Origin: Promethearchaeota archaeon
Lineage (GTDB): Archaea > Asgardarchaeota > Lokiarchaeia > Sigyniarchaeales > SOKP01
Reading direction: 5' to 3'
Length of the DNA: 58,344 nucleotides
Assembly: GCA_018238625.1 (NCBI GenBank)
Contig: JABCSY010000011.1
Location: forward strand, 1-58,344
The notes under the pieces are model-generated. The model did no database searches. It worked only from the letters and a program-made list of their open reading frames with translations, and had not been told where the DNA came from. A program made the position numbers and the translations under genes. Position 1 is the stretch's first letter; each line of letters starts with the position of its first letter. Below, one piece after another: positions 17,911-27,661 of the stretch.

Positions 17911-18405
17911 ATGGAATACAATTATTACAGCTATGAGAAGCTTGAGGGTAAAATCCTAGTTCCAAAATTGCCTATTTGGTTTAGAGAAGTAGAATTTAAC
18001 GGAGATAAAAGCGAAGGAAATTTAATATTACACTCTCAAAACGAATACGACGAGATTTATGGTTCTAATGCTAAAATGGAAATTCTTTGGGAAAAAAAAG
18101 AAAGAGAAGGATTCTACTACGCCAAGGAAGTGCAGCAGTCAATAGATTTATATAATGCGATCGGATTTGCAGTTACCTCTAAAGAAAATACTTGGTTAAT
18201 GAGTCACGAATTCACTTTTTGGTACGGGCAACGTACTAAAATGATGAGGAAGCGATACTACCGAGAGAAGTGTATTCACGGAATTTTCTATTGCGAGATA
18301 ACTAAACGATTAATTAATCTACATACAACTATTATCGATAAATTTTATGATAATTTCAAACCGTTCGTTATTAAATCATATAACACGTTTATTTGCCATG
18401 AATAA
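17911..18405 (+). CDS. Hypothetical protein, 164 residues
   Basis: The protein is soluble and rich in Tyr, Glu and Lys, with no membrane segment. A conserved-looking stretch is VPKLPIWFREVEFNGDKSEGNL, followed by a possible beta sheet (KMEILWEKK) and a basic, His/Cys-containing C terminus (YYREKCIHGIFYCEITKR). I do not recognise the family. A TATA-like ATGGTATAAAAA lies about 60 bases upstream. Confidence 0.55.
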   Translation: MEYNYYSYEKLEGKILVPKLPIWFREVEFNGDKSEGNLILHSQNEYDEIYGSNAKMEILWEKKEREGFYYAKEVQQSIDLYNAIGFAVTSKENTWLMSHEFTFWYGQRTKMMRKRYYREKCIHGIFYCEITKRLINLHTTIIDKFYDNFKPFVIKSYNTFICHE

Positions 18406-18425
18406 ATCTGGATTCGCACATACTT

Positions 18426-19175
18426 CTATTTATTCAGTTTTTGAGCTAATATGAAGAAGTTGTCCTTCTTATTTGGACCACCCATCTTTTTAAATTCTAG
18501 AATGACATATTCGGTTAACAATTTCTTTATCTCTTTGTTAGAGAAAAAGTGATAAAACCGATTGTAAGTTTTCTTTTCCGCGGACAAAGTCCAAGGGACG
18601 AATTTATCTCCGTATTCATTTAATCCAAGATTGATTTGAGTTTTTCTATATTTTGGATTAAATAGCCTTTTTATCTTATCTTTTATAAAATAGCTTCTAT
18701 ACTTTTTTTGATATTTACGCCAAACTGTAAACAAAAAACATCCCTTATTTCTTAACAAATAGTATAATTGCGAAATAGCGTAATTACATTGAGTTTTGTT
18801 TTTGATATGATGTATAGTAGCAATTGAAAAAATGTTTTGAATAACATTAGGTCGTATTGGTAAAAATAAGATATCGCTTAGTATTAATTGGATGAATTTC
18901 AAACTTTCTTTGGGAAGATTATTATTAGACTTTAGACGATCTCTCGCAATCCTTAAAAACTCGAGAGAATTATCAACTCCAATTAATCTATTATTAGGTT
19001 GTAGAAAGGCGCTAAAATTTCTACCATTTGCACATCCTAAGTCAATATTGTAGCCTGTAAAAGAAATTTCTTTTTCTTTTATCTCCTTTACGAACGTCTC
19101 TAAGTCTTTCCAAGGTTTACTTCTCTTTTTGTGATAATCTTTCGCTAGAAAGTTATATAACTCCTTTTCCATCAA
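18426..19175 (-). CDS. Trm9/ALKBH8-like SAM-dependent methyltransferase
   Basis: 249 residues. A class-I SAM fold is visible: motif I NIDLGCANGRNF at about 43-54, the acidic ribose-binding GVDNSLEF, motif IV-like FSIATIHHI, and the LLRNKGCFLFTVWRK strand. The C-terminal part has FVPWTL and YNRFYHFFS, which recur in Trm9 and ALKBH8 enzymes (VPW, R-YYHVF). Those enzymes methylate the wobble-uridine carboxymethyl group of tRNA and need the small zinc protein Trm112 as partner. No Trm112 gene is in the window. The substrate in archaea is uncertain. Confidence 0.65.
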   Translation of the reverse strand: MMEKELYNFLAKDYHKKRSKPWKDLETFVKEIKEKEISFTGYNIDLGCANGRNFSAFLQPNNRLIGVDNSLEFLRIARDRLKSNNNLPKESLKFIQLILSDILFLPIRPNVIQNIFSIATIHHIKNKTQCNYAISQLYYLLRNKGCFLFTVWRKYQKKYRSYFIKDKIKRLFNPKYRKTQINLGLNEYGDKFVPWTLSAEKKTYNRFYHFFSNKEIKKLLTEYVILEFKKMGGPNKKDNFFILAQKLNK

Positions 19176-19336
19176 ATTATAACTAATTTATAATCTAAAA
19201 AATTTTATTAATTGTTTTAGCTGTGGGATTTTTAAAATTTTAGGTAAAAAATATATAAAAAGATAAAAATTATCCAATCAAATAGTTAAACAATAACATA
19301 ATATTTACTTTCTGGACACGAATGTCAATTTAAGCA

Positions 19337-19367
19337 AACAATAGCAACTAGCGAACAATAGCAACTA
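19337..19367. repeat. 14-base direct repeat just before a start codon
   Basis: AACAATAGCAACTA occurs at 19337-19350 and 19354-19367 with a period of 17 bases, ending 12 bases before the ATG at 19380. It could be a translational or transcriptional control site in the leader, or simply a slippage duplication. Confidence 0.6.
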
Positions 19368-19379
19368 AGCGGTTAAAAT

Positions 19380-20969
19380 ATGGATGATATTGTAAAAATA
19401 GTAGAAAAGTTTATCGATCATATGAAAGATGAAATCTATGAATCGTATGAGAAATGCACTTCCTACATTAATGATCTCCTAATTTCAAAAAAAGTCAATA
19501 TAATGTTAAACATCAATACTGAAACGGAAGAGATTATTAGAAAAACTATATTATCGATGGTAAATGCTACAAATTCCGCATTGATTACTATAGGTGTTTC
19601 TACGGATAACCTTATGTCTGATAATGAGCTATTTCTAGAGATTTTTGAAGAAAATAGAAATAACTATTCTAATTATAATTCCTTTTTACAACTAGGTTTA
19701 AAAGATTACATTAACAGGTATTTATTTGTTATTTTCATCGAATATTTAACCGACTTTGATAATATTAAAATAGAAAACTTAGATCTTTTCGATTTATTAC
19801 CTCGTGATTTTCTTAATAAATTGGACCAGTTCAAAAATGAAATTCAGATCTCTGAAGATGCTAAAAAACACTTCAAAGTTTTCATTACCGAAATAGGGAG
19901 GTACTTCGATTCGTCAAATTTAACTTTTAAAATAACTAATTTCGAAATGAAAGAGTCTTTAGACGCGACATCGGAAGCAGATATATTGAAAATGCTACAA
20001 GAAGCCCGTAAGGATAACATAAACGCTTTAAAACAACCAATAAACCGAATTCAAGAACAAAAACAATCTTTTTTAGATTATTTTGTATCGTTTCCTAAAT
20101 TAAGTCAATCTATTGTTGGAAAAATTGAAATCGATATAAACCAATTAAGTGAGGTTTTAAAATCTTCTCAAGAGCTTTTAGATTTGGAAAATCTGTTTTA
20201 TGCCGTTAGTATATTTAAAATGCTAGGCGTAGAAAATCCTCTTAAAGCTAATGATATTATAAAAATTTTAAGTGAATTTGTTAGTGGAAGCGTTTTTAGT
20301 ACAGGAAAGTATCATATCCCAAACCCAGTCAGTGTTTTTTATGGATTGTCTATTCTTACCGAAATAAATTTATTAAATTCTGATGTAATTGATCTCTTAG
20401 ACATTGAGATGTTTCTTGAAAACGAACTAAACATATTCATGCCTGAAAAGTTGACTCTAAATTTCTATACTGTTTTAGGGTTAAGATTGTTAGAAAATAA
20501 CGGAGGGATTATAACTGACAAAAGTTATTTGATTGAACCGTTAGTTAACCTTGATCTATTCAATATAGAAGAGTTTAATCCATCTTCAGATATATTTTTC
20601 TATTTAGCACTATTGAGTTTATTAGATTCCAGAATAGATTTTAGTAATTTGAAGGACTTAACAGAGGAACTACATGCCAATTTGATTTTATATTTAGACG
20701 AATTAAAACAAAGAATGCTGCCTAACGGTTCCATTAATGGCAGTATTACTGAATCAGCTAGAGCATTATTAATTTTTAAAATGTTTAACTCAAATAATAA
20801 GGAGTTAAATACTATTTCCAATTTATTAAATTTCTTAAATCAAAATTTAATGGTATTAAAAAATACTCTCGATAATAATTATTTTAATTGGAAAACTAGT
20901 AAGTTAGCGCTTAAAATTGAGCTTCGTATGCTTTTTTGGGCAATGATGGCACTCTCGCAATATATTTAA
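19380..20969 (+). CDS. Large all-helical protein of unknown function
   Basis: 529 residues with no membrane segment. The N-terminal 200 residues are charged helices. The rest has repeating helix pairs of about 45-50 residues (LFYAVSIFKML, VFYGLSILTEINLL, LNFYTVLGLRLLE, FFYLALLSLLD, ESARALLIFKMF), the pattern seen in alpha/alpha-toroid folds such as prenyltransferase beta subunits. No zinc ligands of a prenyltransferase (Asp, Cys, His set) are evident, so a catalytic assignment is not justified. It may be a scaffold. It lies in the GTPase-rich region. Confidence 0.5.
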   Translation: MDDIVKIVEKFIDHMKDEIYESYEKCTSYINDLLISKKVNIMLNINTETEEIIRKTILSMVNATNSALITIGVSTDNLMSDNELFLEIFEENRNNYSNYNSFLQLGLKDYINRYLFVIFIEYLTDFDNIKIENLDLFDLLPRDFLNKLDQFKNEIQISEDAKKHFKVFITEIGRYFDSSNLTFKITNFEMKESLDATSEADILKMLQEARKDNINALKQPINRIQEQKQSFLDYFVSFPKLSQSIVGKIEIDINQLSEVLKSSQELLDLENLFYAVSIFKMLGVENPLKANDIIKILSEFVSGSVFSTGKYHIPNPVSVFYGLSILTEINLLNSDVIDLLDIEMFLENELNIFMPEKLTLNFYTVLGLRLLENNGGIITDKSYLIEPLVNLDLFNIEEFNPSSDIFFYLALLSLLDSRIDFSNLKDLTEELHANLILYLDELKQRMLPNGSINGSITESARALLIFKMFNSNNKELNTISNLLNFLNQNLMVLKNTLDNNYFNWKTSKLALKIELRMLFWAMMALSQYI

Positions 20970-20995
20970 AAATCTAACATTTTAATAAGATTTCA

Positions 20996-21616
20996 CTACT
21001 CTAAATTAGATATTGTTAAAATAAAATTTCTAACTGAAGGAGATATTTTATTCTCTTCTACTCCATTATTCCATTCTTTAATTAGTACATTATTTCGGGT
21101 TAAATCTTGGATGACCTTTCGACCCATTTGTAGCCAGTTGTCATAATCAATAATTGGAGCGCTTTCCCCGATTCCTTGACAATATTTTAGTCCTTTTTCG
21201 GTGTAGAATATTTCTATCTCGCTTTTTTTTGGACTCTCTTTATCTATTAAGAGTTTGAATGTAAATGGAAATGTCCTACAAAAGTTAGGTCTGAAATCGT
21301 AAATTGAGCACCTCTTTTTTGTCTCATCGTAAAAGTAACATCGCCCATTTGATCTTTTTTTAAGCCCCACAAACGCTAAACCTCTTTCCGTTTCGATCGG
21401 TGGAATTACCATCCTACTAATTTCTTTTGTGGTAGGTTCTTTATCAAACACATAGAACCCTAAGATTTCAATTATTTCGTCTATATTTAAGTTCAAACCA
21501 TTTTTGATGCGAATAATATCTGAATAAGTAGTATTAACTAAAGTATCTAAATCAGTACAACATTTACCACAATGTACGCATTCAAATCTTAACCTTATAT
21601 CATTTGTATTATTCAT
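20996..21616 (-). CDS. YkgJ-family cysteine-cluster protein
   Basis: 206 residues. The N terminus has CVHCGKCC at about 13-20, and the middle has CYFYDETKKRCSIYDFRPNFC followed by RTFPF. This is the CxxCxxCC...C...C...RPxxC pattern of the YkgJ/UPF0153 family, thought to bind zinc or an iron-sulfur cluster. The role is unknown; some relatives are linked to protein or flagellin lysine methylation. It is convergent with the helical-protein gene. Confidence 0.75.
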   Translation of the reverse strand: MNNTNDIRLRFECVHCGKCCTDLDTLVNTTYSDIIRIKNGLNLNIDEIIEILGFYVFDKEPTTKEISRMVIPPIETERGLAFVGLKKRSNGRCYFYDETKKRCSIYDFRPNFCRTFPFTFKLLIDKESPKKSEIEIFYTEKGLKYCQGIGESAPIIDYDNWLQMGRKVIQDLTRNNVLIKEWNNGVEENKISPSVRNFILTISNLE

Positions 21617-21656
21617 AATTAATTTAAGAAGAAATAAATAAAAAATAACTATTAAT

Positions 21657-24600
21657 TTATTTTGTTGAAGGTATAATAACTTGCTTCTTTATCAATGTTT
21701 CAATAGCATCTATTATCAAATCTTGATTTTTTTCGTGTACAACTTCAAATATAGTTTCCAAATAAAATTCCTTTTTACTCTTAGCAATTGAATAGATCAC
21801 ATTTAAAATACGGGTTTCCATCGAGTTTAAATCACCCTCTTTTCTTAGTTTAGCGATGAATTCTGCGTTGTTTATCTTAAATGGCTCTTTAAAGTATAAC
21901 TCTACGTATTTATTGATAATTGGGGGGAACAAGGATTCAAATTCATGGATCGCGCCATCCCAATTTTCAATCTGTTCTGAAAGCTCCAACATTGCTCCTA
22001 AAGACAAATTAGAAATCTGCATTTTCATTCGATCGGAAGCTCTTTCTGTAAGAATAAAAATAATACGTAAATCTTGGCGGTCACATATCAAACAATAAAA
22101 ATATTTAAAATCCAGTTCTAATATTGTTCGACTGCCATCTTCTTTATCAAGTTCGACTAAATCCCCACCTTTTTTTCCTACCATTTCTTCTCCAATCGTT
22201 ATTATAGCTTGAATAAAACCAGAAAAAAGTTCCTTTTTATGCTTTTCGAGAATTGAATAGCTTTTAGAATAGAGAGGAATTCCACTATCTCTATGAATCG
22301 CAATGATAGCTTGAATGTTTTGCAAATCTTTAAATCTTTGAGTTCTAGCTAATAACTCCGCTTCTCTTCTCCTTCTTCTTGGCAAGATCACGTACGATCT
22401 TAAGCTCAATATGCCTAAAGCACTAATTATCAGAGCTGAAATTAAAATAATAATCCAAATCAGAAAAATAGGGAATTGTGGCTCACCTATAACTAAGAGA
22501 AACGAAGATTGTGTTGTTTTATATACTGTTCCTTCTTTTGAAACGATGAGATTGAATATAAAATTGCCTTGTAAGTTTTCAGGCAAGCCTACTGTGAGCT
22601 GATACGTACCGGGGGTTATTTCTTCTAATTCTCCAACGCCATATTTCCACTCATATAAAACAGTCGCGTTTTCGATAGGTTGGTTAGTCTCAAGGTCTAA
22701 CAATTCTATTTGAAGTACTAAAGATCCTCCTATTTCTGCTTTTACGGTTGGATTTAATTCTTCATGCCCAACTATATCAATGTCAAATTCAATTCGATCT
22801 ATCAATATTTCAAAACCAAATGTTTGGGTTCTATAATTTGGATGTTCAAACTTCAAGTAAATAAAATTGATTCCTGATGGGAAATATTCTGGTAGACATT
22901 CGATCGATGAGTTATACCAATAATTTATGTATTCGGTTAAATCTTTTTCATAAGATTCGCTAATCCAAGTAAAATTTCCTCCCGAAATGTAATTTTTATC
23001 TATGATTGACATCGCTTTAGCAGAAATATTAATCGTATCAAAAAAAGTAACATCATGCAGAGAATTTTCTTGAATATTAACCGAATTAATATAAACTGAA
23101 AGATTTACTGATTGTTCTATAATTTGAAATTGGTATACATAATACTGCGGTTCATAACCAGTTGCCGAAAAACTAAAATTCAGCTGGTATATTCCGATAT
23201 TATTGATATATAACGTACTAAATTCGATATCATAAATCCCACTACCAAGATTTTCGATCGAATAATGTGAGGGATTACTTATACTAATGTTAATAATAGC
23301 TCCATCAATACCATCACCACTAAAATCTGTAAACTTAAATTTAATTGAGCTATTTGCGTGTAATTCTATATTGTATTCAGATTCGAGCCTTTGTAAGTTA
23401 GTCTCTTCTCCTAAGTTTATTTCTAGCGTAAGATTACTTTCAATAAATCCTAATTTAGATGAGCTTATTAAAATCTCGTACAATCCCCTTGATGATAGAT
23501 CAGCAGTATAAAGAATCGTCTCATAAACGCCAATAGCAGCCTCAGTAAAGTTGAGAGTGGATCCACTCGTCCAATTGTAGGAAACTATAGCATCTGAAAT
23601 TGATAAGTTATTTTCTGGATCGGTCAAAATAATCCTAACAGGAATGATATCTCCCACAAAGCCATCAGTTCTCAGATCGATTATCGCATCATTAGGTTTT
23701 AACAATTTAATTTGGCTCTGATGATTTACAATAAAACTCGATTTAAGGCCTCCTAGTGCGGTTCCATTGCCCCAGAATAATGTGTATTCAAATTGACCAC
23801 CTGTCGTATTTAACGCATCAAATGTAACTTCAGTAAAGAAGACACTTCCATTTGATAAGGGCGATTTAACTTCTGAGTACCATTGATGACCTTCGGGATC
23901 AAATATCGTTAAGTTTACTTCTGTTGACTCGATATTACTAGGAATTTTACTACTGTAATTTACTTGCGTTTTAATTCGTGTTGATTCGCCGGTATCAAAA
24001 CTTGTGTGCGTCCATTCACCTTGTTTTAACATCATTGTGTTTGCGATTTCAAGATAATTTGGAGAGGTTGCTTTAAATGTCCACCATCCTGGGAAAAGCG
24101 CATTTGATTTATTGATTTGCAAAATAGTATCACCCTCACTTCCGTATTCATAAGGACGGGATTGTAACGTTGGATCTAAAACAGATATAAAATTCCAGTT
24201 CTCAGGTTTATCAATTATGAATTCAAAATCTGAATATTGAGCCGGCATGTAGAGATTATGATAGAACTCCCATACTATTGTCCCATCTTCTAATATTTCA
24301 TAAGAGACTCCTTCATTAGTTGTTTGACTTATTTTTGATTTGGTTTCATGAAATCCATAAAGAATCGTATCGATTTCGAATGAAAGTGATGGTGAACTCG
24401 TATTTACGATAAGGACTACAGGATCAACGTCCCAAGTTCCCGAAATGTTTAACGCAGATTCACCCCATTGCTCTCCTTGATTTAGAGAGTGTCCGCTTAA
24501 AGTAAGATTTAAATCGCTTTGACTTGAATTTGCGAGAGTAATAAGAACTAAAGATATATTATCAAACCAAAAGACTTGTTGATGTAATTCATCAAACCCC

Positions 24601-25838
24601 GAGTATCCTATTGAAGCTCCGCTCATTATACCAATTGAGATGTTAAATTCTTGATTGTTTTGAATATCTTCAAATAGATTTGAAGTATTTGACCATAAGT
24701 CTAAATGAATTTCACCCGTACTTAACCAAGTTCGCCTTCCTGCATCTACAATATCACCTAATCCTTTTGAATAAATTCGTTTGTTATTTATCTCACAATA
24801 TAAAGAATTTTCGTTAGAATCCATTCCATATTCAGCGTAATAATTGAAACTAATATAACCATCAATAATTTGACCACGAGGAATAGTTATATTTTGATAG
24901 ATTTCTGAATATTCATTTTCATTATAAGATGCACCATAATATCCATCAGTAGTTCTGTAAGGCTCCCCGACTAAACTTACATACATTGCGGATTCATTAG
25001 CTATATTATTAGCGCCAAAATTATTAACTGATGTTCCATTATTAAATCCCCAATGATTAATGGAATCATAATAATCTATGCTGTTGTTAACATATTCATA
25101 GTAATCAATATCATATCCATACCATTGAACTGAACTATCTGAATCCATAGTAATTTTAATATGGGTGGTTTTAATCCAAGGACTGAAAAATGCATTTTTC
25201 ATTCCAGTATCAATGTATTGAAGCACATTGTCCTTATCGTAAAAACAGATAATATCCCAATCTGTTTCTATTTCAAATCTGCTAAAATGAACTCTTATTA
25301 ATGACGCGTTATCTTGAACGATTTCACTATGAATGTTTGAAGGAATACTTGGATCTAGATCGAGATCTTCAGTATAATTATGTCGCGGTGGAGAAGTATC
25401 TTGAATATTCGTTAAAGAAACATTTACTCTATAAGTATTAACTTCTGAATAATCTTTGTTTTTAACCCATTCTCTAGTATCTTGAATATTATTTATTTGC
25501 GTCTCAATTTTTGAAACTTTCCAATTGTGAACATCGTCAAGATAATAATTTAAATTAAGTTCTTCTTGATTGGTTAAAGAAACATCTTGGGCGTATTTAT
25601 ACGAATTACCATAATCAGTTATGTTTAAAGAGATTTCATTGCCCTCAAATAAAACTGAACCAGTATCTGCAAGTAACGGTATGGGGGAGATCTCATTAAA
25701 TTCTTTATCTATTTCTGTAATATTATTGGAATTTGAAATAAGGAAACTACTCGAAAGAAAAATTGCTAATATAATAATAAGATTTACTATTCTTAGAACT
25801 GAAGCTTTTTTTAAATGTGAATTGTTAGAAAGATTCAT
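21657..25838 (-). CDS. Transmembrane receptor-like protein: Ig-like ectodomain, longin-like and winged-helix tail
   Basis: 1393 residues. A signal-anchor lies at about 12-36. The large ectodomain at about 40-1105 is rich in beta strands and N-glycosylation-type Asn-x-Ser/Thr sites and ends in several Ig-like repeats with Y-x-W/Y-x-V strands. A single membrane helix at about 1110-1138 (FPIFLIWIIILISALIIS) is followed by a strongly basic RRRRRR stretch, which places the C terminus in the cytoplasm. The tail at about 1165-1320 opens with IQAIIAIHRDSGIPLYSKSY and holds GFIQAIITIGEEM, a longin/roadblock-like pattern; about 1325-1393 is winged-helix-like (METRILNVIYSIAK ... AIETLIKKQVI). The same domain order occurs in the soluble protein at 16294-16932. 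This suggests a surface sensor that signals to GTPases or their regulators (inference). Confidence 0.8.
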   Translation of the reverse strand: MNLSNNSHLKKASVLRIVNLIIILAIFLSSSFLISNSNNITEIDKEFNEISPIPLLADTGSVLFEGNEISLNITDYGNSYKYAQDVSLTNQEELNLNYYLDDVHNWKVSKIETQINNIQDTREWVKNKDYSEVNTYRVNVSLTNIQDTSPPRHNYTEDLDLDPSIPSNIHSEIVQDNASLIRVHFSRFEIETDWDIICFYDKDNVLQYIDTGMKNAFFSPWIKTTHIKITMDSDSSVQWYGYDIDYYEYVNNSIDYYDSINHWGFNNGTSVNNFGANNIANESAMYVSLVGEPYRTTDGYYGASYNENEYSEIYQNITIPRGQIIDGYISFNYYAEYGMDSNENSLYCEINNKRIYSKGLGDIVDAGRRTWLSTGEIHLDLWSNTSNLFEDIQNNQEFNISIGIMSGASIGYSGFDELHQQVFWFDNISLVLITLANSSQSDLNLTLSGHSLNQGEQWGESALNISGTWDVDPVVLIVNTSSPSLSFEIDTILYGFHETKSKISQTTNEGVSYEILEDGTIVWEFYHNLYMPAQYSDFEFIIDKPENWNFISVLDPTLQSRPYEYGSEGDTILQINKSNALFPGWWTFKATSPNYLEIANTMMLKQGEWTHTSFDTGESTRIKTQVNYSSKIPSNIESTEVNLTIFDPEGHQWYSEVKSPLSNGSVFFTEVTFDALNTTGGQFEYTLFWGNGTALGGLKSSFIVNHQSQIKLLKPNDAIIDLRTDGFVGDIIPVRIILTDPENNLSISDAIVSYNWTSGSTLNFTEAAIGVYETILYTADLSSRGLYEILISSSKLGFIESNLTLEINLGEETNLQRLESEYNIELHANSSIKFKFTDFSGDGIDGAIINISISNPSHYSIENLGSGIYDIEFSTLYINNIGIYQLNFSFSATGYEPQYYVYQFQIIEQSVNLSVYINSVNIQENSLHDVTFFDTINISAKAMSIIDKNYISGGNFTWISESYEKDLTEYINYWYNSSIECLPEYFPSGINFIYLKFEHPNYRTQTFGFEILIDRIEFDIDIVGHEELNPTVKAEIGGSLVLQIELLDLETNQPIENATVLYEWKYGVGELEEITPGTYQLTVGLPENLQGNFIFNLIVSKEGTVYKTTQSSFLLVIGEPQFPIFLIWIIILISALIISALGILSLRSYVILPRRRRREAELLARTQRFKDLQNIQAIIAIHRDSGIPLYSKSYSILEKHKKELFSGFIQAIITIGEEMVGKKGGDLVELDKEDGSRTILELDFKYFYCLICDRQDLRIIFILTERASDRMKMQISNLSLGAMLELSEQIENWDGAIHEFESLFPPIINKYVELYFKEPFKINNAEFIAKLRKEGDLNSMETRILNVIYSIAKSKKEFYLETIFEVVHEKNQDLIIDAIETLIKKQVIIPSTK

Positions 25839-25944
25839 AAAATCCCCTGTTGTTAATTAAAATGGTTATAAAATTTATAAAAATTAAAATTAATAAATTT
25901 AAGTTTTAAACTAGACAAAAGAAATATTCTACCATACCCTATAC

Positions 25945-26283
25945 TTAGTTAGGGATATCATCGATAAATTCTGATTGCAATATATTAATATAAGAGCGTC
26001 TGTCTCCGTTTATTAGCGAGTTTACTTTAATTCCCTTTTTATTATAGGTGTCTGGAGGCATTTGATCGATAAGAGAGAGAATAAGGATAATACTATTTTT
26101 TACAAATTCCTTTTTTCTCGTTCGTTTCAAAACTTTCATTAATTCAATGAACGATTTATCTTTCCAAATCTCTGCTGTTTCTCTGTTTTTGTTTTGATTT
26201 TGAAAGAAATCAATAATGTTTAGATAATAATCAAGTTCAGAGTTATCGCTATTATTTGATATGTTCATTGTTGATATGTTCAT
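25945..26283 (-). CDS. Hypothetical protein, 112 residues
   Basis: A charged, mostly helical soluble protein with no recognised domain. The first nine residues MNISTMNIS come from a 15-base tandem duplication, so either Met1 or Met6 could be the start. It lies upstream of, and in the same orientation as, the receptor-like gene, with about 105 bases between. Confidence 0.5.
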   Translation of the reverse strand: MNISTMNISNNSDNSELDYYLNIIDFFQNQNKNRETAEIWKDKSFIELMKVLKRTRKKEFVKNSIILILSLIDQMPPDTYNKKGIKVNSLINGDRRSYINILQSEFIDDIPN

Positions 26284-26284
26284 T
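26256..26284. repeat. 15-base tandem repeat over a start codon
   Basis: TTGATATGTTCATTG is present twice in tandem (26256-26270 and 26271-26284, the second lacking the last base match). It duplicates the start codon and first codons of the minus-strand 112-residue gene, giving MNISTMNIS. Confidence 0.7.
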
Positions 26285-26524
26285 ATTGTTAACCGTATTC
26301 TTAATTATATAACCTTAGAATTTGTTTTTAAATTAGATGAGAATCTTAGTTTTTTGTTATTACATTTCGCACAATTTTTTTTGGGGAATGTTATATCTTG
26401 GAAATTAAATCCCACTGTGCTCAGTTTAAAAAAGCGTACTGGTACTTTATTTTCTTTTGTAATACTTAGATATCATTTTGTACGAAAGGATTTTGTAATG
26501 AAGAAAAAGTAAAGGTTTCTTACG

Positions 26525-27523
26525 TTATAAATTTTCCAATTCCGGAGGGACATAAGAATAAGTATCAAAGAATCGTTTTCTCACGTATTTAATGTCATAA
26601 GTTTGTGTTTGGGCCCCACTAGTCTCAACAACAAAAGAACCTACTATCGAGCCTAATCGACAAGAGTCTAAAAGAGTCATATCTAAAACTAATCCTGTTA
26701 GAATTCCAGCCCGGTAACCATCTCCGGCGCCTGTTGTATCGATTATTCTTTCAGGTTTAGCAATTGGAATTTCTACGCGGAAGATTTTATCCGAATCGCT
26801 TTTATAAATAAGTTCGGAACCTTCAGATCCTTTAGTTTTAATAATAGCTTTGACAAGCTTTAGAAGTTCGTTTTCTTCTAATTCTGTTTTAGCCATTACA
26901 TGATTAATTTCATAAGTATTTCCAATCAAAATTTCTGATTTTTTTAAAATATCTAATAAGATGTTCTTAGGAAATAGCGGTGTTATCTGTCCTGGGTCGA
27001 ATATCATTGGTATTTTTAATTCTTCTAGCTGGTCGGAAAAATTACTCATGGCTTCAATACCTTGGGTCGAGTTTATAGCATATACATATTGTTCAGGATT
27101 TTGAATTTTTTGTCGTAAATCGATATTTTTGCTCTCGTCTAAAGCGCCTCCGTGAAATATTATCATCTGATTAGCCTTAATATCGTTTACAATATAACAA
27201 GCCGCTGTAAAAAGCTTTTCGCGAACATCTACGTTAAGTTCAATGTTTTTAAACCTTGCTATATGGTTTTTATAGCCTAGGCTTTCAAAATCCTTCCCAA
27301 CTGAACCTAGTAATGAAACTTTAGTAATGTTAAGTAATCCAAGGTTAAAAGCAATATTACCTGCAGTACCGCCGTAATGTTGAATACGACTTTTAGCAGT
27401 AACCGTGCTCTGGTATTCTTCTTTTTCGTGATCAATAGAAACTGCGTTAACAAAATTCTCTTCAAAAGTCATAATGTAATCAAAAGCCAAAGAACCCAGA
27501 ACAATGATTTTATCTCGTTTCAT
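26525..27523 (-). CDS. PfkB-family sugar/nucleoside kinase (adenosine-kinase-like)
   Basis: 332 residues. The PfkB N-terminal motif appears as GGTAGNIAFNLGLL at about 51-64, and the C-terminal signature as DTTGAGDGYRAGILTGL at about 264-280, with the catalytic Asp in GAGD. The lid region AACYIVNDIKANQMIIFHGGA resembles archaeal adenosine/nucleoside kinase homologues rather than 2-keto-3-deoxygluconate kinases. It probably phosphorylates a nucleoside or sugar with ATP; the exact substrate cannot be decided. It is monocistronic, with its promoter in the 140 bases before 27662. Confidence 0.8.
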   Translation of the reverse strand: MKRDKIIVLGSLAFDYIMTFEENFVNAVSIDHEKEEYQSTVTAKSRIQHYGGTAGNIAFNLGLLNITKVSLLGSVGKDFESLGYKNHIARFKNIELNVDVREKLFTAACYIVNDIKANQMIIFHGGALDESKNIDLRQKIQNPEQYVYAINSTQGIEAMSNFSDQLEELKIPMIFDPGQITPLFPKNILLDILKKSEILIGNTYEINHVMAKTELEENELLKLVKAIIKTKGSEGSELIYKSDSDKIFRVEIPIAKPERIIDTTGAGDGYRAGILTGLVLDMTLLDSCRLGSIVGSFVVETSGAQTQTYDIKYVRKRFFDTYSYVPPELENL

Positions 27524-27661
27524 AAAGAAATAAACCTTTTAGTATAATTTAGCAAAACTATATTATTATAATCCTTAGCATGTATTAAAGATTTTATAAA
27601 TTAAAGAACCTATCAAATCAAAGAGTATTACTTTTAAAGAATTTACGATTCTAAGGGATGT

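Noticed and set aside
19380..20969. Assignment as a prenyltransferase beta subunit
   Set aside because: The helix-pair repeats are suggestive, but I cannot find the zinc-binding Asp, Cys and His set.
26261..26512. Plus-strand frame of 83 codons
   Set aside because: It starts inside the tandem repeat antisense to the 112-residue gene, has no domain pattern and is rich in Phe and Leu as expected from AT-rich noncoding sequence.
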